Of a DNA stretch of 64,000 nt, positions 1 to 7,998 are shown piece after piece. The notes beneath the pieces were generated by a model. The model made no database searches, was not told where the DNA came from, and saw only the letters and a list, made by a program, of their open reading frames with translations. The DNA is from JBHOQS01 sp042408875 (GTDB taxonomy: Bacteria > Chloroflexota > UBA11872 > JBHOQS01): NCBI GenBank assembly GCA_042408875.1, contig JBHOQS010000027.1:248001-312000 (forward strand). Reading direction: 5' to 3'. Each line of letters begins with the position of its first letter. Positions within the stretch are counted from its first letter, which is position 1. The position numbers and the translations under genes were made by a program.

Positions 1-1967
1 AGCACGTTGGCGTCGTTATTGTTTGAGCCCGGGACCAGGGTTGAATTTACGATCGTGAGTGCCGTGAACAAGAGATCCGGTGGCACGAGCAGGAACCGCG
101 GGCGGATGCCCAGGCGCTTGCCGGCGGAGTTGGTCTGCTTGAGCATGGTAATCAGGGCGGCCTGGAGGCTGGTGCTCGAGAGCGCGCTGGTGCCGGCGTT
201 GGCGTGGTTCGTGCCATCGAACACGTTGAAGCCATCGGCCATGGCCGGCCCTGCCCCGGCGTTGGCGGTGAAGAGCCCGTAGACGAACTCGTTGATCGTG
301 ATACCGGCGGCAACAGCCAGCTTCTGCGGAATCTTGCGCACGGCGTCCAGGTCATCGTTCAGGATCATCTCGCGGGTGACGTAGACCAGGTTGCCGCGCT
401 TCGCTGGTGTGTAGCTCTCTCTTGCGTCGTCCCAGGCCAGGTTGGTGTAGGCGGCGTTCTCCGCCACGGTCGAAAGCGAGGAGAAATCGAACAAGCGGAT
501 GCGGTCCTGGGTCTTGAAGTCACGGATGGCGCGGATGGCGCAGAAGCGGCGCCAGTCCTGCGGCTGGCCCTCATAGTCTTGCACGAGCCGCTTGGTCATC
601 GAGGTGAGGACGATGTTTGCCATCACGGCCGTGGTGACCTCGTTGGCCTCACGGATGATCGAGCGGTCGGGAAAGACGCGGCCGCTCACGCCAGCATCGC
701 CGGTGATAGCTACGTACGCTTCGCGCAGGCCAGTCCACGCTGGCGGGCTGAAGCCACCGGGCAGCCGGGCTGCGCCCTCGCGCACGCCGAAGAGGCGGTC
801 CATGGCGAGCTGCGCAGCGGCTAGGCCGCGGGAGACACCGTCTGGCCCGACCACGATCTCATGCTTGGCCGTGCCATGGCCGGTGATCATGCGACCATGT
901 CCCGACGGCGCTCCGCCGGCCAGCAGTCCCAGCCGGCGGAGCGCGTCCAGCGCTTCGGCCTCCTCGTCGAGGGCGGCCTCCAGTGCCCGCTCGTCGATCG
1001 CCTGCCCGGCGAAGCGGCGGCGCAGCTTCGCCTTGACCGGCTCCGGCAGGGCAGACTGCGCCAGGCGCGCCTCCAGGAGCGCCGCCCCGGCAGCGCGCCC
1101 GGCCGCTTCGCGTACCTGCGCCAGCTCCTGCTCCAGCGCAGCAATGCGCGCCGCTGCGCCGGAGAGGTGCGGCGTCTGCTCCTCGATCACTCCTGCCCCC
1201 TCCTCAGCTCCAGCCAGAACATCAGCACGCTGATCGCCACGATACAGATCGCTCCCATCCACTCCTGTACTCCCATCTCTACGTTCTGCACTCCCCTTGT
1301 GACACGCTCGATTCCCAGGGGCGTGGCTGCCCCGCTGCTCTTCCAGGAGCCGTTCCAGCGCGCCGCCTGCTGCAGCGCGGGTGACTACATCGCAGCTTTT
1401 CAGCAGCGGCACTGCCTCCACCAGCGTGACCCGCCGCGTCTGCCCGTCTGGCTGCTGGGCCACGGCCGGGCGCACGCGGGCCACGGCATCGATGGAGAGC
1501 CCCACCAGCTCGGGCCGTCCGGCGCGCAGCGCCTCCTGGATGAGCGACCATAGCCAGCCGGCCTGCTCAAGCACGTGCAGCGTCGCTTTGACTGCCCCGT
1601 TGGGCGAGGGGACCCGCTCGGGGTCCGTGTAGTAGCCGACGATGTCGCGCACGCTGCGTGCCGGGCGGCTGTAGTCTTCGACCTTCGATGGATGGTCGGC
1701 AAAGGCGCGCAGCCCTTCGACCTGCCGGTAGATGTCATCGAGCGCGGTCGCCGTGTAGTAGCGGCCGGACGCGGCGAGCCCTTCGCGGATCAGGATGACG
1801 CGCACACGCCGGCTGCCGGTGTGAGCGGTGCTGCTGTCTGCGCTGCACAGCGCTGCTGCCTCATGCAGTGCGAGCACGCCGCGGAATGCCTCGCCGGCCG
1901 GCCCCTGCACGAGCCCGGCCGGTACCTCAGGGAAGGGATACCGGTGTCGCGCTCCAGTCATGGTCAT
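1..1967 (-). CDS. Fused phage prohead protease / major capsid protein (3' end outside window)
   Basis: One open minus-strand frame runs from ATG at 1967 to the left edge (about 655 codons) without a stop, so its C-terminus is missing. AAGGAACCTCC lies just upstream of the ATG; a second in-frame ATG follows at 1961. The first ~200 residues read like a head-maturation protease: GLRAFADHPSK followed by RPARSVRDIVGYY, a pattern common in phage prohead proteases. A low-complexity linker follows. The C-terminal part (VRKIPQKLAVAAGITINEFVYG, split here as IPQKLAVAAG and ITINEFVYG, then VPPDLLFTALTIVNSTLVPGS) resembles Mu gpT-like or HK97-type major capsid proteins. It is downstream of terminase and portal on the same strand, the normal head-gene order. 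Protease and capsid in a single frame is inferred from continuity; family assignment is by eye. Confidence 0.78.
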   Translation of the reverse strand, partial: MTMTGARHRYPFPEVPAGLVQGPAGEAFRGVLALHEAAALCSADSSTAHTGSRRVRVILIREGLAASGRYYTATALDDIYRQVEGLRAFADHPSKVEDYSRPARSVRDIVGYYTDPERVPSPNGAVKATLHVLEQAGWLWSLIQEALRAGRPELVGLSIDAVARVRPAVAQQPDGQTRRVTLVEAVPLLKSCDVVTRAAAGGALERLLEEQRGSHAPGNRACHKGSAERRDGSTGVDGSDLYRGDQRADVLAGAEEGAGVIEEQTPHLSGAAARIAALEQELAQVREAAGRAAGAALLEARLAQSALPEPVKAKLRRRFAGQAIDERALEAALDEEAEALDALRRLGLLAGGAPSGHGRMITGHGTAKHEIVVGPDGVSRGLAAAQLAMDRLFGVREGAARLPGGFSPPAWTGLREAYVAITGDAGVSGRVFPDRSIIREANEVTTAVMANIVLTSMTKRLVQDYEGQPQDWRRFCAIRAIRDFKTQDRIRLFDFSSLSTVAENAAYTNLAWDDARESYTPAKRGNLVYVTREMILNDDLDAVRKIPQKLAVAAGITINEFVYGLFTANAGAGPAMADGFNVFDGTNHANAGTSALSSTSLQAALITMLKQTNSAGKRLGIRPRFLLVPPDLLFTALTIVNSTLVPGSNNNDANV

Positions 1968-2063
1968 TGGAGGTTCCTTTCAAGGCGTTCCTTTCGAGCA
2001 GTTTCGAACAAATCCCCCCTGGGACAAATACCCACCTGGGGTGGAAGAGCATCTGAAGGCCAG

Positions 2064-2101
2064 GGGTCTCTACATCCACAAAGGGTCTCTACATCCACAA
2101 G
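2064..2101. repeat. Two tandem copies of an 18-bp unit (19-bp period)
   Basis: The 18-mer beginning GGGTCTCTACATCC occurs at 2064-2081 and again at 2083-2100. It lies in the gap between the portal gene and the protease/capsid gene, upstream of the latter's ribosome binding site on the minus strand. Confidence 0.85.
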
Positions 2102-2134
2102 GGAAGGAAAAGGACGGAAACGGAAAAGGACGGA

Positions 2135-3400
2135 TTACGCGTTACGTCCAGAGACGGGCTCTTCGCCCAGGAACCGCCAGAAGAGACTCCGCGCCTCGCC
2201 GGGATCGAGCCAGCCGCTGCTGCTGGCGAGTGCCAGCGCTTGGGCGAAGGACGCAGTGGTGCGGCCGAGCGCGGTACGGTCCTGCTCGTGGAGCTCCTCG
2301 AACTCCACCCGCACGGAGCGGTCCACGCGCCGGCCGAGCTGACCGGCCTGCACGCGCGCTTCGATCACCCGGGCAGCCACGCGCTTGAGCAGCGCACGGA
2401 AGTATTCCTGGCGGCGCTGGAAGCGCTTCATGGTTGGCAGGCCCATCTCCGCGGCGGTGGCGCGGTTGACGTGCCCGCCCTCGCCGAGGTAATGTTCCGG
2501 GATGCCCGCGCCCGCAGCGATCATCAGTTTGAGCGCCCGGCCGTCGGCCGCCACATCGTCGGCGCCGATCTGTGGCTGCACTGCCTTCCACTGCTCCGAC
2601 TCGTTGTGAAAGATCACCGTGCCCGGCTCAGGCGGTGCGGCGTACTCGGCCCGCTTCGCCTGGAGCGTGGCCGCCGTTGCCCCGAGCAGCGTCACATCGT
2701 ACAGAAAGGCGCTCTTGTGCCGGTTAATGTGCACGCGGTCGGTGAGCCATTCCTTGTAGCGACGCAGCCAGGGCAGCAGCGGTGCCAGGTCTGACCGGCC
2801 GCGCAGCGCATTCGAGACCTTGTTGATCTGGAAGGCCTCGATCTCTGCTGCGTCGACCCAGCAGCCCTCATCCCCAGGCCGGGCGGCGTGGGGACTGAGG
2901 ATGCGATAGCGCAGGAGGTGCTCGATGTCGTCAGGGTCGGTCTCGATCTCCTCGACCAGCAGCGGATCGATCTGGCGGATCACCGTGCGCCCAGTGAGTG
3001 GATCGGTGAAGAAGCGCAGGAACTGCTCCCCGTAGAGTGAAAGCTCGGTGGCAATGCTGTACACGCGCATGCCCATGCGATTGTCGGGGTCGTTCCAAAA
3101 GGCGTCGAGCGCAGCCTGGACACGCGGGTCGGCGGCCACCAGGCGCACGCCGCCCCCCAGGATGAAGTTCACGCCCATCTCGATGATGGCGTAGGCCAGC
3201 GGGTTGGTGCAGTAGGCCAGGTACGCCTCTTCCAGAAGCGCCCGCCATTGGGTCGGGGAGGGATCCCGCTCGCTGGAGCTGCTGAGCCGCCGGAAGCCAC
3301 GGTCCTCCCTGCCGGCGGGGTAGGCCTCCGCCACTGCCCTGCTGCGGCGTCGTGCGTGGTACGTGTTGAGCAGAGACACTAGCCAGGTACTCAGTTCCAC
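2135..3400 (-). CDS. Phage portal protein
   Basis: A 421-residue protein, probably the dodecameric portal through which DNA enters the head. The N-terminal half has the portal-like stretch NPLAYAIIEMGVNFILGGG and a region around YGEQFLRFF. The C-terminal half has AAGAGIPEHYLGEGGHVNRA followed by a long helical section with QRRQEYF, typical of portals that choose an alternative membrane-free oligomer fold. Length fits small portals (about 400-500). The start is GTG at 3400, with AGGAGG six bases upstream. It follows terminase and precedes the protease/capsid gene, the usual order. A 70-bp dispersed repeat sits about 15 bp before the start, so transcription coupling with terminase may be altered. 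Confidence 0.85.
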   Translation of the reverse strand: MELSTWLVSLLNTYHARRRSRAVAEAYPAGREDRGFRRLSSSSERDPSPTQWRALLEEAYLAYCTNPLAYAIIEMGVNFILGGGVRLVAADPRVQAALDAFWNDPDNRMGMRVYSIATELSLYGEQFLRFFTDPLTGRTVIRQIDPLLVEEIETDPDDIEHLLRYRILSPHAARPGDEGCWVDAAEIEAFQINKVSNALRGRSDLAPLLPWLRRYKEWLTDRVHINRHKSAFLYDVTLLGATAATLQAKRAEYAAPPEPGTVIFHNESEQWKAVQPQIGADDVAADGRALKLMIAAGAGIPEHYLGEGGHVNRATAAEMGLPTMKRFQRRQEYFRALLKRVAARVIEARVQAGQLGRRVDRSVRVEFEELHEQDRTALGRTTASFAQALALASSSGWLDPGEARSLFWRFLGEEPVSGRNA

Positions 3401-3414
3401 CCAGCACCTCCTCT

Positions 3415-3484
3415 ACCTAAGCCAGGGTGGGATCTCCATGGTTCCGTGTCTGACGTCTGCGGGTTTCCCCCTGGCTTTCCTTTA
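3415..3484. repeat. 70-bp dispersed element, copy 1
   Basis: This sequence recurs at 58349-58418 with only three substitutions in 70 positions. Its ends contain AAGCCAGGG and CCCTGGCTT, which are perfect reverse complements and could close a stem around a loop of about 40 bases. It lies between terminase and portal, next to the portal ribosome binding site. No coding capacity is evident. Confidence 0.9.
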
Positions 3485-3494
3485 GGCACTGTGT

Positions 3495-3540
3495 GCTGCT
3501 ACGTCCTACGTGCTGCGTACTACGTTGCGCACTACGTTAA
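3495..3540. repeat. TACG-type degenerate short repeats
   Basis: Several imperfect copies of (G/C)TACGT(A/C/T) occur in a row, e.g. GCTACGTCCTACGTGCTGCG then TACTACGTTGCG. This is the same simple-sequence family seen at 5319-5390 and 41427-41541. The rest of the gap up to terminase (3541-3660) shows nothing I can assign. Confidence 0.6.
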
Positions 3541-3660
3541 TGGAAAGCCCTGCCACCCCGCCCCCGCCGTTCGGCACGCGCCGCCGTCCTGGGGCGGAGT
3601 GGTTCTGACGCAGTGCCCAGTACGCAGTGGCTGGGTGGTCGGGAGCGACACACCCATCGG

Positions 3661-5172
3661 TCAGTACCGCTCCTTCGTGAAATCATCCGGCCGTGGCAGG
3701 ACGTGCAACGACACCGGCGGCGGCGTGGTGAGTGTCGTACTCCACGCCAGGAGGGCCAGCATCGTCACGAAGTCATCGTGGCCCTGCTCGGGCGGCACAA
3801 AGAAGCTCATCTGCTGGTGCGCCCGCAGCTCGTAGCGGCAGCGTTCCACCTGGGCGAAGAGCTCGGTGTGCTCAGGAGAGTGATCCGGCGCCCAAACGCG
3901 CAGCCGCCCGGCGTTCACCAGCGCCAGGAGGTGGTAGGCAAGCTGGGATTTCACCGGCGCGCTGAACACGACAGGCTCGACCACTGCCGGCCCCAGCGCC
4001 CGGCGCAGCCGCGCTGCCAGGTCGGCGCCCACCCCCGAGGCGTCCACCACCACGCGGCGGCACTGCCAGGTGTCCCGCAGCAGCCCGATCAACGCGCTGC
4101 ACTGGTCGGCCAGGGGCCGGCCGGTCCACCAGAAGATTTCGACCAGTTTGAGCTGCGGCAGGCCCTCCGCGTCGTACGTCAGCTCAGCAATGCCGGCCAC
4201 ACTGGAGTCCTTGCGCGGCTTAAGCGCCCGCAGCGCTGCATCGGCCGCCGTCTCATCCTCCCCTGCCACGTCCACCCCGGCGACGTAGGTTGTTGTACAG
4301 AGAGGCGTAGCACGCTGCGCCCCTCCGCCGCCACTGGGCAGGCTCTCCTGCTCTCCGCCGGGGTCGGGCGGGGGTGTTTGGCAACGGGGATGTGTTCCCT
4401 GGAGCAGCAGCCGCTGGGCAGGCGAGAAGAAGCGGTTGCCGGCATCGAGCGCCTCCAGGCGATACTGCGTACGAATAATCGGATGTTCCGCGCCCAGACG
4501 GGCGATCTCCTGCTCGACGTAGCGGCCGTACAGCGGGTTTGCTGCTGCGCCGGTACGCCAGTCAAACGCGAAGTGGCGGCGGACCCCGTCCGCCCGCTCG
4601 AGGGCCAGGTTAAGCTGGCGCTGTTGCTCCAGGAGCGTCTCGCTGGTCCAGGCCGTGCCGTACAGCACCGTGGTCACGTTGGCGGTGGCACCCATGGGCC
4701 GAAAGTCACGAGCATATTTCTCAAGGGATACATCTTGCGCCTCATCAACCTCGAGCAGGATGCTGGCTGTGGCGCCCACCACGTTGGCGTGCTCGGCGGC
4801 GGAGAAGAACAGGGCACGCGCCTGGCCCAGCCGCAGCATGTAGCCGTGCTCGCGGCGCCACTCGCCGTGGTTCAAGGGATTCTGGAGCAGGCGCTCGAGG
4901 CGCTGCATGCTGGTGACGATCTGCGGCCGGAAGGTCGGCGCGCACTTCACGAGCTGGCCGCCACGGTGGCGGAACGCGTTCAGCAGAAAGCACTCGAGGT
5001 GGGCAGAGAGTTCGTTCTTGCCCATCTGTCGCGCCATCATGACCGTGAACGTCAACCCCTGCTGGCCGAAGACGCTCGCCACGATGGCGCGGGCGGCGGC
5101 GAGCTGGTACGGCCGCAGCGGCCGGCCCAGGACGCTCCGCGAGAACCATTCGATGCCTGCCTCCCCGCCCAT
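3661..5172 (-). CDS. Phage terminase large subunit (ATPase and nuclease)
   Basis: The motor and nuclease that packages phage DNA into the prohead. In the 503-residue product the Walker A-like motif ARQMGKNE is at about residues 47-54 and the Walker B/glutamate motif ILLEVDEAQD at about 138-147. The RNase H-fold nuclease domain shows three acidic clusters: GVDVAGED (D301), VVVDASGVG (D377) and GHDDF (D466/D467). All expected catalytic acids appear present. ATG at 5172 has a GGGGG tract just upstream. The gene heads the head-gene series (portal and capsid follow). A G/P-rich insertion near residues 265-290 between ATPase and nuclease domains is probably a linker. Confidence 0.92.
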   Translation of the reverse strand: MGGEAGIEWFSRSVLGRPLRPYQLAAARAIVASVFGQQGLTFTVMMARQMGKNELSAHLECFLLNAFRHRGGQLVKCAPTFRPQIVTSMQRLERLLQNPLNHGEWRREHGYMLRLGQARALFFSAAEHANVVGATASILLEVDEAQDVSLEKYARDFRPMGATANVTTVLYGTAWTSETLLEQQRQLNLALERADGVRRHFAFDWRTGAAANPLYGRYVEQEIARLGAEHPIIRTQYRLEALDAGNRFFSPAQRLLLQGTHPRCQTPPPDPGGEQESLPSGGGGAQRATPLCTTTYVAGVDVAGEDETAADAALRALKPRKDSSVAGIAELTYDAEGLPQLKLVEIFWWTGRPLADQCSALIGLLRDTWQCRRVVVDASGVGADLAARLRRALGPAVVEPVVFSAPVKSQLAYHLLALVNAGRLRVWAPDHSPEHTELFAQVERCRYELRAHQQMSFFVPPEQGHDDFVTMLALLAWSTTLTTPPPVSLHVLPRPDDFTKERY

Positions 5173-5318
5173 GCTCTACCCCCGGCTGTTGCGTACTGCT
5201 TGTACGTATTGCATATGCATACGAATGCATGAGTTGCATGAAGCCCCACGAGACGGCCCGACCGGCCAGCGCATGGCTTGCCACACGGCAGGCCGGTAGT
5301 GTCTTATGCAGGGCGTAT

Positions 5319-5356
5319 AGTACATATTGTGTACTACGTAGCACACAATATGTACT
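5319..5356. repeat. 38-bp near-perfect palindrome
   Basis: The sequence reads the same on both strands except for one mismatched pair. Its arms are AGTACATATTGTGT and ACACAATATGTACT, centred on CTACGTAG. It lies in the 216-bp gap between the terminase start and an upstream small phage gene. It could form a cruciform or an RNA hairpin, or be a protein site. It is followed by more TACGTA-type repeats to about 5390. Confidence 0.85.
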
Positions 5357-5388
5357 ACGTAAGACGCAGTACGCAGCGCATACTCGTT

Positions 5389-5619
5389 TCACCGCGGCAG
5401 GAGCCGGTCGACCAACGCGGCGGCGAACGGCGACACGATGATCCCGAGGAGCAGGGCGTTGATCTTGGCCTCCAGCCTGGCGTAGTCCTGGGTAGTACGT
5501 TCCAGGAGCGAGGCCGTCACACGGCCGTAGGCGCAGCCCTGCATATCGAGCCGGTCCGCCAGCGCGCGGATCAGCAGTTCGTCGGATCCGAAGTCCCTGG
5601 CACTCTGTGTTGATCCCAT
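5389..5619 (-). CDS. Small phage protein with C-terminal membrane segment, unknown function
   Basis: A 76-residue product when started at ATG 5619, chosen because AGGAGGAG lies five bases upstream; an in-frame GTG six bases earlier is too close to that site. The N-terminal two thirds are charged and helical. The C-terminus has one hydrophobic stretch (INALLLGIIVSPFAAALVDRL) followed by LLPR. A helical region plus one membrane segment is seen in some small phage proteins, but I do not recognise the family. It lies just upstream of terminase on the same strand, so it is probably co-transcribed with the head genes. Confidence 0.6.
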   Translation of the reverse strand: MGSTQSARDFGSDELLIRALADRLDMQGCAYGRVTASLLERTTQDYARLEAKINALLLGIIVSPFAAALVDRLLPR

Positions 5620-5646
5620 GGACACTCCTCCTGCCTGCGGGGACGC

Positions 5647-6051
5647 CTACCGCCCGGTATCCTCCCGGGCCACCAGATCGCTCAGCGCTTTCTCCAGGGC
5701 GTGGCGTGTGGTATCTGCGGCGCCTTCGTGGAGGCCAGCGCGGGTGCGCATAACGCGTCCCAGCACATCGACGCAGCGCGCCACCAGGCTCACCCGCGTC
5801 TCCAGCTCGCGCTTGCCTCTGGGACGCCGGCGCGGCACAGGATCTTCGCCGGTCGTGGCGCCCGGCTCGGTCTCCTCGTCGTGAGCCTGGTCGAGGATGA
5901 GCCGCCGCACCAGCACGCGCAGCAGCCTAATCTCGTCATCCAGCCGCCCGCAGCCAGCGGCGTCCAGCGCAGCGCGTTCCTCGGCGCTGAACGCCGCAGC
6001 ATAGAGCTCGCCACCACAGTCGTCGGGGCCGTGCCCCTCTGCCCAGGCCAT
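5647..6051 (-). CDS. Small phage-region protein, unknown function
   Basis: A 134-residue product starting at ATG 6051, which has GGAAGGAGGGG eight bases upstream; the frame is open for 26 more codons but with no better start. The sequence is helical and charged, with RLLRVLVRRLILDQA and a basic PRRRPRGKRE segment. It is the most upstream gene of the minus-strand phage block and is 27 bp from the next gene. By position it could be a small-terminase-like or regulatory protein, but no motif proves this. The phage block seems to end here; I see no integrase or attachment site on this side. Confidence 0.6.
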   Translation of the reverse strand: MAWAEGHGPDDCGGELYAAAFSAEERAALDAAGCGRLDDEIRLLRVLVRRLILDQAHDEETEPGATTGEDPVPRRRPRGKRELETRVSLVARCVDVLGRVMRTRAGLHEGAADTTRHALEKALSDLVAREDTGR

Positions 6052-6258
6052 CGCGCCGCCCCTCCTTCCCGTCACTCCCCAGGCCTGTCGAGTTCTCCGT
6101 GTTCTGCTCGTATGTGCAGTGTTCTTCACTAAGTAATATTCTGGCTGGCAGGCAAAACAGCACAGGGGTTGCTGAGGGCCGGGCGAACAAGCGTAACCGA
6201 TCGTGAGCCGGCGCGTTGCCCTGAATGCAGGGCAGGCAGTACAAACGTGTTGGGTCTA

Positions 6259-6287
6259 TCGACAGCAGCCAGCAGGCATGTTATAGT
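6259..6287 (+). promoter_or_regulatory. Probable sigma-70-type promoter for the 6351 gene
   Basis: TCGACA (6259-6264) and TATAGT (6282-6287) are separated by 17 bp, each one base from consensus. Transcription would start near 6294, giving a leader of about 57 nt. The rest of 6052-6350 holds no gene that I can support; this gap divides the minus-strand phage block from plus-strand host genes. Confidence 0.6.
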
Positions 6288-6350
6288 AAAGACGACGTTG
6301 CGTGGCTGCGCTGTTCGAGCGCGGCCCGCCTGGATCCCGTACGCCGAAGG

Positions 6351-6737
6351 ATGACGATCGCAGACGAGCAGTCCGCCGCACCTGCCGTCGCTCCGCCGGC
6401 CGAGCGACCCCGGTTCGCCCATCCGGCCGAAGCGGAGTTCGCCAAGATTCTCGACTTCTACCAGATCCGCTGGGAGTACGAGCCGCACAGCTTCCCCTTA
6501 CGCTGGGCAGCCGATGGCCGTCCTGTCGAGTTCTTCACCCCGGACTTCTATCTGCCGGAGCTCGATCTCTATATCGAGCTCACCACGCTCAAGCAAAGCC
6601 TGGTCACGAAGAAGAACCGCAAGCTGCGCCGCCTGCGCGAGCTCTATCCGCATGTGCAGGTGAAGCTGCTCTACCGCCGTGACCTGGCTAGCCTGGCGCT
6701 GAAATACCGGCTGCGCGGGGTAGTGGAGGGAGCATAA
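6351..6737 (+). CDS. Small PD-(D/E)XK nuclease-like protein beside hpt
   Basis: A 128-residue product when started at ATG 6351; the open frame continues upstream to 6225 but that part is Cys/Ser-rich and unlike a protein. The core is HPAEAEFAKILDFYQIRWEY, then EFFTPDFYLPELDLYIELTT, then KKNRKLRRLRELYP. The order EAEF...PDFYLP...IELT resembles the alpha-beta core of the Vsr/DUF559-like endonuclease fold (conserved E, D and ExT/ExK). The usual final lysine is replaced by T, with K residues close by. The function is unknown; activity is not proven. It precedes hpt on the same strand, 151 bp away. Confidence 0.65.
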   Translation: MTIADEQSAAPAVAPPAERPRFAHPAEAEFAKILDFYQIRWEYEPHSFPLRWAADGRPVEFFTPDFYLPELDLYIELTTLKQSLVTKKNRKLRRLRELYPHVQVKLLYRRDLASLALKYRLRGVVEGA

Positions 6738-6888
6738 TGCCTGGAACGTCGTGTCGGAGTGCATTCCTGCCGCGCCGGCACAGGGGAGGGCGGCAGCGGC
6801 GCGCCGTGGAGGGGCGGGCAGGCGCACTCGCCCAGCGCACGATGGCGTGCGAAGCAGCCAGGCAGGATGTTCTCCCTGGAGGCCGCCT

Positions 6889-7482
6889 GTGGAGATCGTA
6901 CAACCCCGCCTGCTGCCGCCCTGGCGCGGCGGCCCCTCGCTTGACGAAGACATCGCCGCTGTGCTGATCCCCGAGCAGCGGCTCCAGGCCAGAGTCGCCG
7001 AGCTCGGCCGGCAGCTTGCTGCCGACTACCGCGGCAAACGCCCGGTGCTGGTGGGAGTGCTGCGCGGCTGTGTCTTCTTCCTGGCCGACTTGATGCGCTC
7101 CATGGATATCGAGCTGGAGATCGATTTCATGGCCATCTCCAGCTACAGCAGCAAGTCGGCCCTCGGCGTCGTGCGCGTCCTCAAGGACCTCGACACCTCT
7201 CTGGAAGACCGCCATGTGCTCCTGGTCGAGGATATCATCGATACCGGGCTCACCGTCAACTACGTGATGAAGCTCCTCGCGGCACGCGGGCCGGCATCCC
7301 TGCGCCTCTGCACGCTCCTCAACAAGCGGGCGCGGCGGCTAATCGACCGGGAGATCCACTACATCGGCTTCGACGTGCCCGACGAGTTCGTGGTCGGCTA
7401 CGGCCTCGACTACGAGCATCGCTACCGCAACCTTCCGTACATCGGCGTGCTGCGTCCTGAGGTGTTCAGCCGGCAGACATAG
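6889..7482 (+). CDS. hpt: Hypoxanthine phosphoribosyltransferase
   Basis: Purine salvage enzyme that makes IMP and GMP from hypoxanthine or guanine and PRPP, in the cytoplasm. The 197-residue product starts at GTG 6889, chosen because TGGAGG lies six bases upstream; the longer open frame from 6751 adds unlike, Arg/Ala-rich sequence. The PRPP-binding loop VLLVEDIIDTGLT is at about residues 110-122. The N-terminal loop LVGVLRGCVFFLADL (about 54-68) and the SSYSS flexible loop are also characteristic. The length fits the family (about 180-200). A small membrane gene on the other strand overlaps its 3' end. Confidence 0.93.
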   Translation: MEIVQPRLLPPWRGGPSLDEDIAAVLIPEQRLQARVAELGRQLAADYRGKRPVLVGVLRGCVFFLADLMRSMDIELEIDFMAISSYSSKSALGVVRVLKDLDTSLEDRHVLLVEDIIDTGLTVNYVMKLLAARGPASLRLCTLLNKRARRLIDREIHYIGFDVPDEFVVGYGLDYEHRYRNLPYIGVLRPEVFSRQT

Positions 7483-7661
7483 CTGCTCCACGTATACGAG
7501 AGGCCTGGCCGCGGCGTCCCGCCATACTGCCGCGGCAGGGCCGCGGCGCTCCCGGCCGCAGTACGCCTGCGCCGTCCGCGCAGGTCACGCTCGGTCTCGG
7601 CACACCACCAGATGAAGAGCATCACGCCCAGGTACACCGCCAGCGCCAGGTAGAGGGTCAT
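7422..7661 (-). CDS. Putative small membrane protein, unknown function
   Basis: About 79 residues from ATG 7661, which has CAGGAG eight bases upstream. The N-terminus is one hydrophobic helix (LYLALAVYLGVMLFIWW) followed by a basic stretch (RDLRGRRRR). The C-terminal third overlaps the hpt 3' end on the other strand, so the real end may be less certain. A -10-like TATAAC for this gene is read on the minus strand at 7766-7771. Two SOS-box-like sequences lie further upstream (7831-7856). Single-helix proteins under LexA control occur as division inhibitors in other bacteria, but that link is speculative here. Confidence 0.4.
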   Translation of the reverse strand: MTLYLALAVYLGVMLFIWWCAETERDLRGRRRRTAAGSAAALPRQYGGTPRPGLSYTWSSYVCRLNTSGRSTPMYGRLR

Positions 7662-7830
7662 AGCTGTTTCTCCTGTTTTCCCTGTCCCCTTGGACACCAG
7701 CATCTCTGCGCTTCGGCGGCCAGGCTCCTTGACGAGCGCCCACACGGTATGACGAGCATCCGCACGTTATAAGGATCTGCCGCCGGAGTGCGCTCACATC
7801 CAGAGATGCAGTGTCCGTGCCACTATGTGT

Positions 7831-7856
7831 GAACTCATGTTCTAGAACGAATGTAC
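7831..7856. promoter_or_regulatory. Tandem SOS-box-like motifs (GAAC-N4-GTTC)
   Basis: GAACTCATGTTC at 7831-7842 matches GAAC-N4-GTTC, the core of LexA sites in Gram-positive bacteria. It is followed by GAACGAATGTAC at 7845-7856 with one mismatch. The decamer ATGTTCTAGA of this block recurs at 7904-7913. It lies between a minus-strand gene starting at 7661 and a plus-strand gene starting at 7999. Which gene it controls, if any, is unclear. Confidence 0.35.
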
Positions 7857-7974
7857 GGCCCGCGCGGGCGCGCGTCTACTGGCAGAGTGCACAAATCGAC
7901 CGGATGTTCTAGATACGCCGGACGGCGTGCTATCGTGCAGCGTAAACAGCAGCGAGCGTATACTGGGTATGGGG

Positions 7975-7980
7975 TATAAT
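7975..7980 (+). promoter_or_regulatory. -10 element of the DUF167-hisS promoter
   Basis: A perfect TATAAT lies 19 bp before the probable ATG at 7999, implying a short leader. No good -35 is seen at 17 bp, so activation may need another feature. Confidence 0.5.
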
Positions 7981-7998
7981 CTGCTGCATGAGCCTGAG

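Noticed and set aside
1187..1245. Small membrane frame reading MGAICIVAISVLMFWLELRR
   Set aside because: It lies in another frame of the continuous protease/capsid gene, which is open through this stretch; the hydrophobic look is a shadow.
3415..3484. Riboswitch or insertion sequence for the 70-bp element
   Set aside because: It has no transposase and none of the conserved cores of known riboswitches that I could compare by eye.
3613..5232. 539-codon plus-strand frame over terminase
   Set aside because: Antisense shadow of the terminase gene, without domain signs.
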